DNA of 45,747 nucleotides, taken from Clostridia bacterium (GTDB lineage Bacteria; Bacillota; Clostridia; Oscillospirales; Acutalibacteraceae). Both the position numbers and the translations under genes were made by a program. The notes beneath the pieces are model-generated. The model had not been told where the DNA came from and did no database searches. It saw nothing but the letters and a program-made list of their open reading frames with translations. Positions 16,293 to 25,282 of the stretch are shown piece after piece (the stretch's first letter is position 1; each line of letters begins with the position of its first letter). The stretch is taken from contig JAFQGI010000003.1 of the NCBI GenBank assembly GCA_017415515.1, positions 1 through 45,747 of the forward strand, in the 5' to 3' direction.

Positions 16293-16353
16293 TTTTGCCA
16301 TTTTGTTCCGCTAAGATATGGCAAAAATGACAAAATATCCAAAATTTTGCCAA
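16293..16353. promoter_or_regulatory. Alternating TTTTGCC/GGCAAAA repeats upstream of the glycogen operon
   Basis: TTTTGCCAT (16293-16301), ATGGCAAAAAT (16318-16328) and ATTTTGCC (16344-16351) form two successive inverted pairs with similar spacing. A further perfect pair, TTGTAACA (16359-16366) and TGTTACAA (16404-16411), overlaps the -10 of the glgB promoter. These are candidate operator sites; the regulator is unknown. Confidence 0.35.
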
Positions 16354-16383
16354 AAACTTTGTAACAAAATATACAAAAATTGC

Positions 16384-16412
16384 TTGCTTTTTACCGAAAA
16401 CACTGTTACAAT
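16384..16412 (+). promoter_or_regulatory. Promoter of glgBCDA
   Basis: TTGCTT (16384-16389), 17-bp spacer, TACAAT (16407-16412), 68 bp before the glgB ATG. Confidence 0.65.
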
Positions 16413-16480
16413 GAAAGGGTAAAAATGTACCCTTGGGACAGTACACCCTGTTCCGTGTCCGAAAGGAAGTGGAAAAACAG

Positions 16481-18436
16481 ATGAACTTGTACGATAACGG
16501 CGCGGACATCCGGCAGAACATTGCGGATTTCCTCGCCGGTACCGAAGCCCACGCTTACCGTTGGTTGGGCTGCCATTACGCGGGGGATACCAGCTATGTG
16601 TTCCGCGTGTGGGCACCCAATGCCAAGACGGTATCGCTGGTGGGCGATTTCAACGGGTGGAATCCCGACGCCCAGCCTATGCTGCGGCTGGAGGGCGGCG
16701 TGTGGGAGACCACGGTGCAGGATGTCAATCTGTATGCCCCCTACAAGTATCACGTGGTGGGGCAGGATGGCAACGCCGTGGATAAGTGCGATCCCTATGC
16801 CGTACACGTGGAGACCCGCCCCGGTACCGCTTCCAAGGTGTACGAGGTAGGTGGCTATGAGTGGCACGACGCCGACTGGCAGTCCTCTAAAATTGCTCCT
16901 TACGACAAGCCTGTGAACATCTACGAGGTGCACGCCGGCTCCTGGCGCACCTATGGCGACGGCAACCCCTTCGATTACCGCAAGTTGGCGGAGGAGTTGG
17001 TGCCCTATGTGCTGGATATGGGCTACACCCACATCGAGCTGATGCCGATTTCGGAGTATCCCTTCGATGGCTCTTGGGGTTATCAGGTGTTGGCCTATTA
17101 CGCTCCCACCAGCCGCTACGGCAAACCCGAAGACTTTATGTATTTCGTGGATGCCTGCCATCAGGCCGGCATCGGCGTGATTCTGGATTGGGTGCCTGCC
17201 CATTTTCCCCGTGATGCCGCCGGACTGTTCCGCTTCGACGGTGGCCCTTGCTATGAATACGCCGACCCTCGCAAGGGGGAGCATAAGGGGTGGGGCACCT
17301 GCGTGTTTGACTACGGTCGCCCGGAGGTACGCTCCTTCCTGATTTCTAATGCCATTTATTGGCTGGAGGAGTATCACATTGACGGCCTGCGTGTGGACGC
17401 TGTTGCCTCTATGTTGTATTTGGATTACGACCGCAGGGACGGCGAATGGGTGCCCAACTGTTTTGGCGGTCATGAGCATCTGGAGGCGGTGGATTTCCTC
17501 CGTTGGCTGAATGAAACGGTATTCCGCCTCCATCCTAACAGTATGATGATCGCAGAGGAGTCCACTGCCTGGCCCATGGTGTCCCGCCCCACCTCCGACG
17601 GTGGATTGGGCTTCAATTTCAAGTGGAACATGGGCTGGATGAACGATATGATCCGTTACACCTGCCTGGATCCTTTCTTCCGCAAGGATAATCACAATTT
17701 GATTACTTTTTCCTTAATGTACGCCTTCTCCGAGAATTTCGTGTTGCCCATCTCCCACGACGAGGTGGTCCACGGCAAAGGGTCGCTGATCAACAAGATG
17801 CCCGGCACCTATGAGGAGAAGTTTGCGGGCCTGCGTGCCTTCCTCGGCTATATGATGACCCACCCGGGCAAGAAGCTACTCTTTATGGGCAGTGAGTTCG
17901 GCCAGTTTAAGGAGTGGGATTATCAAAGCGGTCTGGACTGGCTGTTGCTGGATTACGAGAGCCATCGTATGACCCGTCATTATGTCCGCACGCTGAATCA
18001 CCTCTACCGTCAGATTCCTGCCCTGTGGGAGGACGATTACTCTTGGGAGGGCTTCAAGTGGATTGCTGCGGATGACAATGCCCAAAGCGTCATCTCCTTC
18101 CGCCGCATTGACAAGAAGGGGGATGAGGTGGTGGTGGTGTGCAACTTTACCCCCATTCAGCGGGAAGGTTATCGCATCGGCCTGCCGATCTATGGCGACT
18201 GGGTGGAGCTGTTCAATTCTGATCTGGCTGAGTTTGGCGGCACCAACGCCACCAACGGTCTGATTAAGACCGACCCCGAGCCGATGCACGGCTTTGATCA
18301 GTCGGCGGCGCTGACCTTGCCGCCTCTGTCGGTGCTGGTGTTGAAGAATAAGCGCAAGCGTCCCTATCCCAAGAAAAAAGCGGAAGCTCTGGCAAAACGG
18401 CGCGCCGCAGCCAATAAGAAAGAGGAGGAAAACTGA
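16481..18436 (+). CDS. glgB: 1,4-alpha-glucan branching enzyme
   Basis: A 651-residue GH13 enzyme that makes alpha-1,6 branches in glycogen. The N-terminal CBM48-type domain ([20 protein letters not shown]) is followed by the catalytic barrel. It carries the motifs [28 protein letters not shown] (nucleophile Asp), MIAEEST (acid/base Glu) and [12 protein letters not shown]. The tail is Lys/Ala-rich. The open frame reaches back to 16433, but the ATG at 16481 is the start that leaves AAAGGAAG upstream and matches the family N-terminus. First gene of a glgB-glgC-glgD-glgA operon; glgC starts 2 bp after its stop. Confidence 0.95.
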   Translation: MNLYDNGADIRQNIADFLAGTEAHAYRWLGCHYAGDTSYVFRVWAPNAKTVSLVGDFNGWNPDAQPMLRLEGGVWETTVQDVNLYAPYKYHVVGQDGNAVDKCDPYAVHVETRPGTASKVYEVGGYEWHDADWQSSKIAPYDKPVNIYEVHAGSWRTYGDGNPFDYRKLAEELVPYVLDMGYTHIELMPISEYPFDGSWGYQVLAYYAPTSRYGKPEDFMYFVDACHQAGIGVILDWVPAHFPRDAAGLFRFDGGPCYEYADPRKGEHKGWGTCVFDYGRPEVRSFLISNAIYWLEEYHIDGLRVDAVASMLYLDYDRRDGEWVPNCFGGHEHLEAVDFLRWLNETVFRLHPNSMMIAEESTAWPMVSRPTSDGGLGFNFKWNMGWMNDMIRYTCLDPFFRKDNHNLITFSLMYAFSENFVLPISHDEVVHGKGSLINKMPGTYEEKFAGLRAFLGYMMTHPGKKLLFMGSEFGQFKEWDYQSGLDWLLLDYESHRMTRHYVRTLNHLYRQIPALWEDDYSWEGFKWIAADDNAQSVISFRRIDKKGDEVVVVCNFTPIQREGYRIGLPIYGDWVELFNSDLAEFGGTNATNGLIKTDPEPMHGFDQSAALTLPPLSVLVLKNKRKRPYPKKKAEALAKRRAAANKKEEEN

Positions 18437-18438
18437 TT

Positions 18439-19671
18439 ATGTTCCGTAAGCAAGAATGTGTCGCCATGCTGCTGGCTGGCGGCCAGGGCAGCCGTTTGTA
18501 CGCGCTGACCCGCAAGATTGCCAAACCGGCAGTCCCCTATGGCGGTAAGTACCGCATCATCGACTTCCCCCTGTCCAACTGCGTCAACTCCGGCATCGAG
18601 ACGGTGGGTGTGCTCACCCAGTATCAGCCGCTGGAGCTCAACGACTACATCGGCTCCGGTCAGCCCTGGGATCTGGACCGTATGGACGCCGGCGTCCACG
18701 TCCTGCCCCCCTATCAGCGCAATCAGGGCGCCGATTGGTACAAGGGTACCGCCAACGCCATCTATCAGAACATCGATTTTATTCAGCGCTACAACCCTGA
18801 GTACGTGTTGGTGTTGTCCGGTGACCACATCTATAAGATGGATTACAGCGATATGCTGGCCTATCATAAGGAGAAGGGCGCCGATTGCACCATCGCCGTT
18901 CTGGATGTCCCCAAGGAGGAGGCTTCCCGCTTTGGCATTCTGAACACCAACCCCGACGGCTCCATCTACGAGTTTGACGAGAAGCCCGCCGTGCCTAAGA
19001 GCACCTTGGCTTCTATGGGTATCTACATCTTCACGTGGGAGAAACTGCGCAAATACCTCATCGCCGATGAGGAGGACAGCACCTCCCAGAACGACTTTGG
19101 TAAGAACGTGCTGCCCACTATGCTGAACTCCGGCGAGCGTATGTTTGCCTATCGCTTCGAGGGGTATTGGAAAGACGTGGGCACCATCGACTCCCTGTGG
19201 GAGGCCAACATGGATCTGCTGGATCCCAACGTCCCGCTGGATCTGTCCGATCCCAGCTGGAAGATTTATTCCCGCAATCCCGGTATGCCGCCTCAGTACT
19301 TATCTGCCACTTCTCAGGTGCAGAACTCCTCCATCACCGAGGGCTGTGTCATCCACGGCAAGGTGGAGTCCTCGGTCATCTTTGCCGGTGTCACCGTCGA
19401 GGAGGGCGCGGAGATCGTCCAATCCATCCTGATGCCCGGTGCCGTGGTGCGTAAGGGTGCCAAGGTGCAGTACGCCATCCTCGCTGAGGACGTGGAGGTG
19501 TGCGAGGGTGCCGTGGTGGGCGAAGCCCCCGAAGAGATCGACGACCTGTCCCGTTGGGGCGTGGCGGTGGTGGCCTCCGGCATCAAGGTTGGTGCAGGCG
19601 GCAAGGTGCTTGCCAAGGGCATGATTGAAGCAGATGTGAAAGACGGCGAGGAGGTGAGCGCTCATGCGTAA
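18439..19671 (+). CDS. glgC: Glucose-1-phosphate adenylyltransferase, catalytic subunit
   Basis: A 410-residue ADP-glucose pyrophosphorylase. The nucleotide-binding [14 protein letters not shown] is near the N-terminus, followed by [20 protein letters not shown] and [10 protein letters not shown]. The C-terminal part is a left-handed beta-helix with hexapeptide-like repeats. It makes ADP-glucose for GlgA. AGAGGAGG at the end of glgB supplies the ribosome binding site. It overlaps glgD by 8 bp, consistent with coupled synthesis of the two subunits. Confidence 0.95.
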   Translation: MFRKQECVAMLLAGGQGSRLYALTRKIAKPAVPYGGKYRIIDFPLSNCVNSGIETVGVLTQYQPLELNDYIGSGQPWDLDRMDAGVHVLPPYQRNQGADWYKGTANAIYQNIDFIQRYNPEYVLVLSGDHIYKMDYSDMLAYHKEKGADCTIAVLDVPKEEASRFGILNTNPDGSIYEFDEKPAVPKSTLASMGIYIFTWEKLRKYLIADEEDSTSQNDFGKNVLPTMLNSGERMFAYRFEGYWKDVGTIDSLWEANMDLLDPNVPLDLSDPSWKIYSRNPGMPPQYLSATSQVQNSSITEGCVIHGKVESSVIFAGVTVEEGAEIVQSILMPGAVVRKGAKVQYAILAEDVEVCEGAVVGEAPEEIDDLSRWGVAVVASGIKVGAGGKVLAKGMIEADVKDGEEVSAHA

Positions 19672-20776
19672 TTACAGTGCTGTGGGTTTGATTTTTGCCA
19701 ATATGTATGACGAGTCCTTCCGTGACGGTACCGCGGTGCGCTCTATGGGCTCTTTGCCCTTCGGCGGTCGGTATCGCCTCATCGATTTCCCCTTGTCCGC
19801 TATGGTGAATGCGGGCATTACCAAGGTGGGCGTCATCACCAAGAGCAATTATCAGTCTTTGATGGACCATATCGGTAGCGGTAAGGCCTGGGATCTTTCC
19901 CGTAAAAATGAAGGTCTGTATTTTCTGCCGCCTCGCAGCAGCGACGACGCCATGTATCAGGGGCGCATTGGCTCTTTGATGGACGTGGTTCCTTTCCTGA
20001 ATCATTCCAAGGAGGATCTGGTGGTGCTGTCTGACTGCCACATGGTCACCAGCATGGACTTTGACGCTATGATCAAGTCGCACGTGGAGAGCGGCGCGGA
20101 CGTGACCATTGCTTGCCGCCACGGCGTGGTGCCCAAGCTGCCGGACATCCCGGTGCTGACCATGGACGCTTCCTGCCATGTCACCGACCTGTTGCTGGGT
20201 CGCATCGCCGACCAAAAGGCTTATTATGGCACCGGTGTCTACGTGATGCGTAAGGATTGGCTGCTGCGTATCCTCACCGAGGCTGCCGCCCGCAACCTGT
20301 ATCACTTTGAGCGTGATATTCTCCAGCGCCGTCGAGAGGAGCTGAAGATTCGCGGTTATGTGGTGCCCTCTTTGGTGATGCCCATCTACTCCACCGAGAG
20401 CTATTTCAACGCTAACCTGGCTCTGTTGGAGGATGAGGTTCGCAGCCAACTGTTCCCCAAGAATCGTCCCGTTTATACCAAGCTGAAGGATTGCGATCCT
20501 GTTCAGTACGGCCTGCATGCCGAGGTCACCAACTCCTTGGTGGGGGATGGCGCCCATATCGATGGTAAGGTAAAAAATTCCATCATCTTCCGCGGCGTTC
20601 AGATTGCTCGCAACGTTGAGCTGGAAAACTGTGTCGTGATGCAGAACGTGAGCGTGGGGGATCACTGCAAGCTGGTGAACATCATCGCCGATAAGAATGT
20701 GGTCATCCGCAACGGCGTCACCCTGCAGGGCTCTGAAAGCTATCCTGTTTATATTGCAAAGAATTCCATTATTTGA
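19664..20776 (+). CDS. glgD: Glucose-1-phosphate adenylyltransferase regulatory-type subunit GlgD
   Basis: A 370-residue GlgC paralogue. The start [15 protein letters not shown] replaces the GGxGxRL loop of GlgC, so catalytic nucleotide binding is impaired, as is usual for Firmicute GlgD. It keeps [19 protein letters not shown] and the C-terminal beta-helix. In Firmicutes GlgD forms a hetero-oligomer with GlgC and changes its activity. GAGGAGGTGAG precedes the ATG, within the end of glgC. Confidence 0.93.
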   Translation: MRNYSAVGLIFANMYDESFRDGTAVRSMGSLPFGGRYRLIDFPLSAMVNAGITKVGVITKSNYQSLMDHIGSGKAWDLSRKNEGLYFLPPRSSDDAMYQGRIGSLMDVVPFLNHSKEDLVVLSDCHMVTSMDFDAMIKSHVESGADVTIACRHGVVPKLPDIPVLTMDASCHVTDLLLGRIADQKAYYGTGVYVMRKDWLLRILTEAAARNLYHFERDILQRRREELKIRGYVVPSLVMPIYSTESYFNANLALLEDEVRSQLFPKNRPVYTKLKDCDPVQYGLHAEVTNSLVGDGAHIDGKVKNSIIFRGVQIARNVELENCVVMQNVSVGDHCKLVNIIADKNVVIRNGVTLQGSESYPVYIAKNSII

Positions 20777-20793
20777 TCTAAGGAGGTTTGCAA

Positions 20794-22215
20794 ATGAAAG
20801 TATTGTACGTTGCCAGTGAGGCGCTTCCCTTTGCTGCCTCCGGCGGTTTGGCGGACGTGGCGGGCTCGTTGCCCAAGGCCATTCGTTCCCGTCTGGTGGG
20901 TTGCCGCGTGGTGATGCCTCTCTACGAGAGCATCCCCCAGCATCTGCGGGAGAATATGACCTTCCTCACCAGCCTGTCCGTGCCGGTGGCATGGCGTCGC
21001 CAGTATTGCGGCGTGTTCGAGGCTAAGGTGGATGGCGTCATCTACTACCTGTTGGATAACCAGTATTATTTCAAGCGTCAGGGTCTCTACGGCCACTATG
21101 ACGACGCCGAGCGTTTCGCCTTTTTCTCCCGCGCTGTGTTGGAGATGCTGCCCCACATCGGCTTCAAGCCGGACGTCATCAACGCCAACGATTGGCAGTC
21201 CGCACTGGTGCCGCTGTTCTACCACATCTTCTACGCCAACCGCGAGGGCTTTGAGGGCATCAAGACGGTGCTCACCATCCACAACATCCAGTATCAGGGC
21301 AAGTATGGTATGGAGCTGATGGAGGACGTGCTGGGCATTCCTCCCGAGCACCGTCAGCTGTTGGAGTATGACGGCTGCGTCAACTTCATGAAGGCGGGTA
21401 TTGAGTGTGCCGATCGGGTCACCACCGTCAGCCCCACCTACGCCCAGGAGATTCTCGATCCCTGGTTCTCTTGGGGGTTGGATCCCATCCTCAATGCCCG
21501 CAAGTGGAAACTGCAGGGCATCCTCAACGGCATCGACACCGACGGCTACAACCCCGTCTCCGACCCCAACATCGTCCATAATTTCTCTGTGGAGGACGTG
21601 GAAGAGGGCAAGGCGATCAACAAAAAGGCCTTGCAGGAGCGTTTGTGCCTGCCCCAGCGTGCCGACGTGCCGCTGATCGGCATGGTCACCCGCCTGACCT
21701 CTCACAAGGGTTTGGATCTGGTCAAGTATATTATGGACACCCTGCTCACGCGGGACGTTCAGATGGTGGTGCTTGGCTCCGGCGAGTGGGTGTATGAGAA
21801 TTACTTCCGCGAGATTCAGAATACGTATCCTGATAAGTTCTGCTATTGTGCCGGCTTCGTTCCCGAGCTGGCCCGTAAGATCTACGCCTCGGTGGATATC
21901 TTCTTGATGCCTTCCAAGAGTGAGCCTTGCGGTTTGGCCCAGATGGTGGCCTGCCGTTACGGCACCCTGCCTGTGGTCCGCGAGACCGGCGGCCTGAAGG
22001 ACAGCATCATCGACTGCGGTAATGAGGGCGGCTTCGGCTTCACCTTCAAGACCTACAACGCCGACGATATGCTGGCGGCCATCGACCGTGCTTTGGGCGC
22101 TTACGCCAACAAGCCGGATCTCAAACTCTTGCGCGAGCGTTGCATGACCCAGGATTTCACTTGGGGTCGCTCCGCCAACACCTACATCCGTATGTATAAG
22201 GAACTGGTGAAATAA
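20794..22215 (+). CDS. glgA: Glycogen synthase (ADP-glucose type)
   Basis: A 473-residue GT5 glycosyltransferase that elongates alpha-1,4-glucan from ADP-glucose. The N-terminal MKVLYVASEALPFAASGG followed by LADVAGSLPKA is the family start. The KTGGL lysine of E. coli GlgA is replaced (ASGGL); I believe this is common in Clostridia. The C-terminal donor site PSKSEPCGLAQM and ETGGLKDSI are present. I use the ATG at 20794, 7 bp after AGGAGG, not the in-frame TTG at 20788. Last gene of the operon. Confidence 0.95.
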   Translation: MKVLYVASEALPFAASGGLADVAGSLPKAIRSRLVGCRVVMPLYESIPQHLRENMTFLTSLSVPVAWRRQYCGVFEAKVDGVIYYLLDNQYYFKRQGLYGHYDDAERFAFFSRAVLEMLPHIGFKPDVINANDWQSALVPLFYHIFYANREGFEGIKTVLTIHNIQYQGKYGMELMEDVLGIPPEHRQLLEYDGCVNFMKAGIECADRVTTVSPTYAQEILDPWFSWGLDPILNARKWKLQGILNGIDTDGYNPVSDPNIVHNFSVEDVEEGKAINKKALQERLCLPQRADVPLIGMVTRLTSHKGLDLVKYIMDTLLTRDVQMVVLGSGEWVYENYFREIQNTYPDKFCYCAGFVPELARKIYASVDIFLMPSKSEPCGLAQMVACRYGTLPVVRETGGLKDSIIDCGNEGGFGFTFKTYNADDMLAAIDRALGAYANKPDLKLLRERCMTQDFTWGRSANTYIRMYKELVK

Positions 22216-22223
22216 TTGCATTG

Positions 22224-22259
22224 AAAAGAGCCTGTACCGCAAGGTACAGGCTCTTTTTT
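22224..22259 (+). terminator. Terminator of glgBCDA
   Basis: 14-bp stem AAAGAGCCTGTACC/GGTACAGGCTCTTT with GCAA tetraloop and a T6 run. Confidence 0.92.
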
Positions 22260-22302
22260 GTTGGCTCAATAAAACTCCATAACCATCGAGTTGTAAGCGC
22301 TT

Positions 22303-22956
22303 TCAGTCCAGCAATTTTCGCCGCATTTCCAATAATATCGCTCGCTCTCGTCGCGACACCTGCACCTGGGTCATCCCCAAGTGATCGGCAACTGTTTGCT
22401 GGGTCATTTTTCGTAGATACCGCATCTCGATCAGCGTCCGATCCCGTGGCTCCAAGTCGCACAGCACCTGCCGGAGCGCCAACTTGTCGGTCACGCTTTC
22501 TTCGGGGGAGTCGCAGGGCAGGTCGATCTGCCCCTCCTCACCCTCCTCTTGTCGGGTGAGGGAGAGGGGAGGCAGCACCACGCACACCGCCTGCGCCGCG
22601 AGGGCAGGCTCAATGCCCAGCTCGGCGGCTAATTCCTCCACCGTGGGCTCTCTGCCGTGGGTGTTGAGCAGTTTTTCCCGCAACCGCCCCACCTGCAGCG
22701 ACAGGCTTCGCAGGGAGCGGCTGACCTTGACGGCGCCCCCCTCGCGGAAGAGGTGGCGCATCTCGCCGAGGATCAGCGGCACCGCGTAGGTGGAGAAGCA
22801 CAGCCCTCTCTCCGGCTCAAAGCCGTCCACCGCCTTCACCAGACCCACGCACCCCGCTTGAAACAGGTCGTCGTATTCGACGCCCCGCCCTACGAAGCGC
22901 TTGGCGCAGGCGTGCACCAACCCCAAATTGTCGCAGACAAAATCGTCGCGGCTCAT
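22303..22956 (-). CDS. sigF: Sporulation sigma factor SigF (SpoIIAC)
   Basis: A 217-residue sigma-70-family factor of the sporulation group, active in the forespore. Region 2 (YDDLFQAGCVGLVKAVDGF, FSTYAVPLILGEMRHLF), region 3 (VKVSRSLRSL) and region 4 (QTVADHLGMTQVQVSRRE) are clear. It is shorter than B. subtilis SigF (about 255) because the first 30 or so residues are missing; the start shown overlaps the spoIIAB stop (ATGA). It sits third in spoIIAA-spoIIAB-sigF. SigG is a close relative, but the operon settles the identity. Confidence 0.93.
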   Translation of the reverse strand: MSRDDFVCDNLGLVHACAKRFVGRGVEYDDLFQAGCVGLVKAVDGFEPERGLCFSTYAVPLILGEMRHLFREGGAVKVSRSLRSLSLQVGRLREKLLNTHGREPTVEELAAELGIEPALAAQAVCVVLPPLSLTRQEEGEEGQIDLPCDSPEESVTDKLALRQVLCDLEPRDRTLIEMRYLRKMTQQTVADHLGMTQVQVSRRERAILLEMRRKLLD

Positions 22957-23396
22957 ATCCGCCCCTTCACCCGCGGGGCTATGTATTTCTCCATGGTGAC
23001 GGTGGTGCCTTTGCCCACTGTCGAGCGCACACGCACACGGTCGGTGAAGCTCTCCATCACCGAAAAGCCCAGCCCCGACCGTTCCTCGCCACCGGTGGTG
23101 TATAGCGGCTCCATGGCCTTCTTCACATCGGGGATGCCCCGCCCTTTGTCTTTCACCTGTACTTGGATCTTGCCGTTTTCAAACAGTTTTACCGTCAGCA
23201 CCACCGTCCCCAGTTGGTCGGGGTAGGCGTGGACGATGGCGTTGGTCACCGCCTCGCTCACCGCCGTGCGCAGATCCGCCAGCTCGTCCACGGCGGGGTC
23301 CAGTTGCGCCGCAAAGGCCGCCACCGCCGCCCGGGCAAAGCCCTCGTTGGCGGAGCGGCTGAGAAAGGTCACTTTCATTTCATTGATGGGTTTCAT
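22953..23396 (-). CDS. spoIIAB: Anti-sigma F factor SpoIIAB
   Basis: A 147-residue GHKL/Bergerat-fold serine kinase that binds and holds SigF and phosphorylates SpoIIAA. The N-box EAVTNAIVHAYP, G1-box DKGRGIPD, G2 segment ERSGLGFSVMESF and final GKGTTVTM are visible. I choose the ATG at 23396 (AAGGA 9 bp upstream) over the GTG six bases before it. It overlaps the end of spoIIAA by 17 bp. Confidence 0.93.
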   Translation of the reverse strand: MKPINEMKVTFLSRSANEGFARAAVAAFAAQLDPAVDELADLRTAVSEAVTNAIVHAYPDQLGTVVLTVKLFENGKIQVQVKDKGRGIPDVKKAMEPLYTTGGEERSGLGFSVMESFTDRVRVRSTVGKGTTVTMEKYIAPRVKGRI

Positions 23397-23715
23397 GTTC
23401 ACTCTTCCTTTCCTCCCAAATGGGTAGTTTGTCTAAGCCCGCCAGACGGATCATTCGCTCCATCCGCGGGGTGGCGCCCGCCACCCGTACCTCGCCGCCC
23501 AGCGAGACCATCAGCCGATACCGCCCCATGATGAGGCCGATACCCGACGAGTCCATAAAGGTGAGCCGTTCCAGGTTCATGATTAGCCGTCGGGGGCGGC
23601 AGGATAACACGGCGGTGTCGATGCGCTGCCGCAGATCGGCGGCGGCGTGGTGATCCAGCTCTCCGATGAGGGCGGCGGTGAGATCGCCGCTCTCCCGCGT
23701 CACTTCCAGTTGCAT
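23380..23715 (-). CDS. spoIIAA: Anti-sigma F factor antagonist SpoIIAA
   Basis: A 111-residue STAS-domain protein that, when dephosphorylated, pulls SpoIIAB off SigF. The phosphorylated serine lies in LTFMDSSGIGLIMGRY near residue 57. The open frame extends further upstream, but MQLEVTRESGD at 23715 matches the family start and has AAAGGA upstream. First gene of the sporulation operon. No convincing SigH promoter could be read by eye upstream. Confidence 0.92.
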   Translation of the reverse strand: MQLEVTRESGDLTAALIGELDHHAAADLRQRIDTAVLSCRPRRLIMNLERLTFMDSSGIGLIMGRYRLMVSLGGEVRVAGATPRMERMIRLAGLDKLPIWEERKSEHETHQ

Positions 23716-23791
23716 AGGGTCACATCCTTTCCAAGTATTCCCGTTTTCGACAAAAATATACGTTAGTTTGGATTTGCGCTGTAGCCAATCA

Positions 23792-23850
23792 GCCTTCCCC
23801 TTGAGGGGAAGGGGGACCGCCGAACGGCGGTGGATGAGGTGGTCGCGGAG
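23792..23850 (+). repeat. Palindromic intergenic repeat, copy B
   Basis: First stem GCCTTCCCC/GGGGAAGG; second stem ACCGCCG/CGGCGGT around AA; then GGATGAGGTGG. It lies in the 366-bp gap between the divergent spoIIAA and XRE genes, next to a terminator-like hairpin. Confidence 0.8.
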
Positions 23851-23874
23851 CATTTCGTTCCCCCACAAACGCAA

Positions 23875-23906
23875 AAAAGCCTCTACCCAATAGGATAGAG
23901 GCTTTT
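23875..23906. terminator. Terminator-like hairpin in a divergent promoter region
   Basis: AAAAGCCTCTA/TAGAGGCTTTT with inner CC/GG pairs, then CGCTCTTTTTT. No gene in the window ends here, since both neighbours are transcribed away. It closely resembles the hairpin at 25241-25274, which also follows a copy of the repeat. Confidence 0.6.
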
Positions 23907-24036
23907 CGCTCTTTTTTCACGAAAATCCCGCCGTCAAAATCGGTCAGGTGGCGGGGTATCTCCACGAAACAGCAAACTCAATTTTAAATTTATCTTCTCT
24001 CAACTAACGAGGGGTGGAAAAACACCATTTTTCTGC

Positions 24037-24042
24037 TATACT
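24037..24042 (+). promoter_or_regulatory. Extended -10 promoter of the XRE gene
   Basis: TGC-TATACT at 24034-24042, 40 bp before the start codon, just after a GGTG(N5)CACC-type inverted repeat at 24013-24026. The -35 is weak. Confidence 0.45.
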
Positions 24043-24081
24043 ATGGATAGACCGGTCAAAAACAGAAAGGAGCTTTTGTTT

Positions 24082-25125
24082 ATGACGTTTGGACATATCA
24101 TTAAAAATCTGCGGACAAAGAATAATATGACTCAAGAGAGATTAGCGGAGCTGTTGAACATTTCCCCGCAGGCGGTGAGCCGTTGGGAGACGGGCGCGGC
24201 CATGCCGGATATTTCTCTTTTGCCGCCGCTGGCGAATCTTTTTGGTGTCACCACCGATTATCTGCTCAGCATGGACACCTATCAAAAAGATATGCGCAAG
24301 GCGGAGTTTGACAAGGCGTTTTTTGAGTATTGGAAACACGACGATAAAGAAACCAATTATCAGATTGCCGTTCAAGCGGTGGCGGAATACCCCGGCAATA
24401 TGGAGTATGTGGAGTGGCTGGCATCAGCGGAGTACTACGTCGCCTTTGATCGGCTGGAGCAGAGCGAAGAAGAATACCATCGTTTGTTGGACAGCGCCAT
24501 CAAACATTACAAGATTGTTTTGGACAGCAATTCTCCGCGTGACCTCCACGACAAAGCTTTTCACGGCATCGTGTTGTCCTATCACTGGAAAGGAGATTTG
24601 GAACATGCCAAGCAGTATGCTCTCACCGAAGAGGACGAAGAAAAGCGGGACGACCTACTGGTTTGGTGTTTGGAGGGGGCAGAAAAGAAAAAGCATTGTC
24701 AGACCCTTTCCGAGAATAAATTGAGGGCGTTCATCTTGTCGCTTCAGTTGGGTTGCAAAACCCTGGTAGAGTGTGACGCCATCGAGCAGGTTTTGTATTC
24801 TTTGTTCCCCGATGGAAATTTCCAATTCCATCATAATCTGTTGACCTATAATTTCATTGACAAGGCGTTTTTTCTATGTGGTGAACAGAAGTATGACGAA
24901 GCCGTGGTCGCGCTGACCAAAGCCCGCCACCACGCCGAGCAGGACACGCTTTTCTCCAAGCAAGACTATTATCGCTATACCGCACCGCTGTTTTGCTTGG
25001 TAAGCGGCGAAAAGCCGGTAAGCGACTCCGCTGACACCCCGCTGGACAGTTATCGAGCGAGTCTAAATCGTTCCGATTTCGACCCCATCCGTGAGCGTGC
25101 CGATTTTCAGACCTTGCTGAAATAA
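24082..25125 (+). CDS. XRE-family transcriptional regulator with helical C-terminal domain
   Basis: A 347-residue protein. Residues 1-65 are a Cro/C1-type helix-turn-helix (NNMTQERLAELLNISPQAVS, RWETG, then PDISLLPPLANLFGVTTDYLL). The remaining 280 residues are helical, with TPR-like spacing of aromatic residues (AVAEYPGNMEYVEWLASAEY) and are likely a ligand- or peptide-sensing part. The ATG at 24082 has AAGGAG upstream; an earlier in-frame ATG at 24043 falls on the promoter -10. Target genes unknown; it is divergent from the sporulation operon but separated by a repeat and a terminator-like hairpin. Confidence 0.8.
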   Translation: MTFGHIIKNLRTKNNMTQERLAELLNISPQAVSRWETGAAMPDISLLPPLANLFGVTTDYLLSMDTYQKDMRKAEFDKAFFEYWKHDDKETNYQIAVQAVAEYPGNMEYVEWLASAEYYVAFDRLEQSEEEYHRLLDSAIKHYKIVLDSNSPRDLHDKAFHGIVLSYHWKGDLEHAKQYALTEEDEEKRDDLLVWCLEGAEKKKHCQTLSENKLRAFILSLQLGCKTLVECDAIEQVLYSLFPDGNFQFHHNLLTYNFIDKAFFLCGEQKYDEAVVALTKARHHAEQDTLFSKQDYYRYTAPLFCLVSGEKPVSDSADTPLDSYRASLNRSDFDPIRERADFQTLLK

Positions 25126-25145
25126 CGCTTGCTCGAATGAACACC

Positions 25146-25217
25146 GTAGGGGCGGGCCTCCGGACCGCCCGAAAGCCTCCCTCTTGAGGGAGGTGGCATT
25201 TGCGAAGCAAATGACGG
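25146..25217 (+). repeat. Palindromic intergenic repeat, copy C, with a GTAGGGGCGGGC lead-in
   Basis: A GTAGGGGCGGGC motif with a GGCGG/CCGCC hairpin (25146-25171) comes first. Then first stem GCCTCCCTCT/AGGGAGGTGGC (25175-25197) and second stem CATTTGC-GAA-GCAAATG (25197-25213). The second stem differs completely in sequence from the other copies yet pairs perfectly. Confidence 0.8.
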
Positions 25218-25240
25218 AGGGAGTTTTCTCCACAAACACA

Positions 25241-25279
25241 AAAACGCCTCTATCCCGTTGGATAGAGGCGTTTTCCTCG
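25241..25279. terminator. Bidirectional terminator between XRE gene and ispDF
   Basis: 15-bp perfect stem AAAACGCCTCTATCC/GGATAGAGGCGTTTT with CGTT loop, between convergent genes. Confidence 0.9.
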
Positions 25280-25282
25280 TTT

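Noticed and set aside
13674-16301. 875-codon open frame antisense to polA
   Set aside because: It mirrors the strongly GC3-biased polA frame, has no ribosome binding site and no recognisable domain; polA itself has all family motifs.
22291-22305. TTGTAAGCGCTTTCA, a perfect cre-like match
   Set aside because: It overlaps the sigF stop codon, past the glgA terminator and away from any promoter; probably chance.
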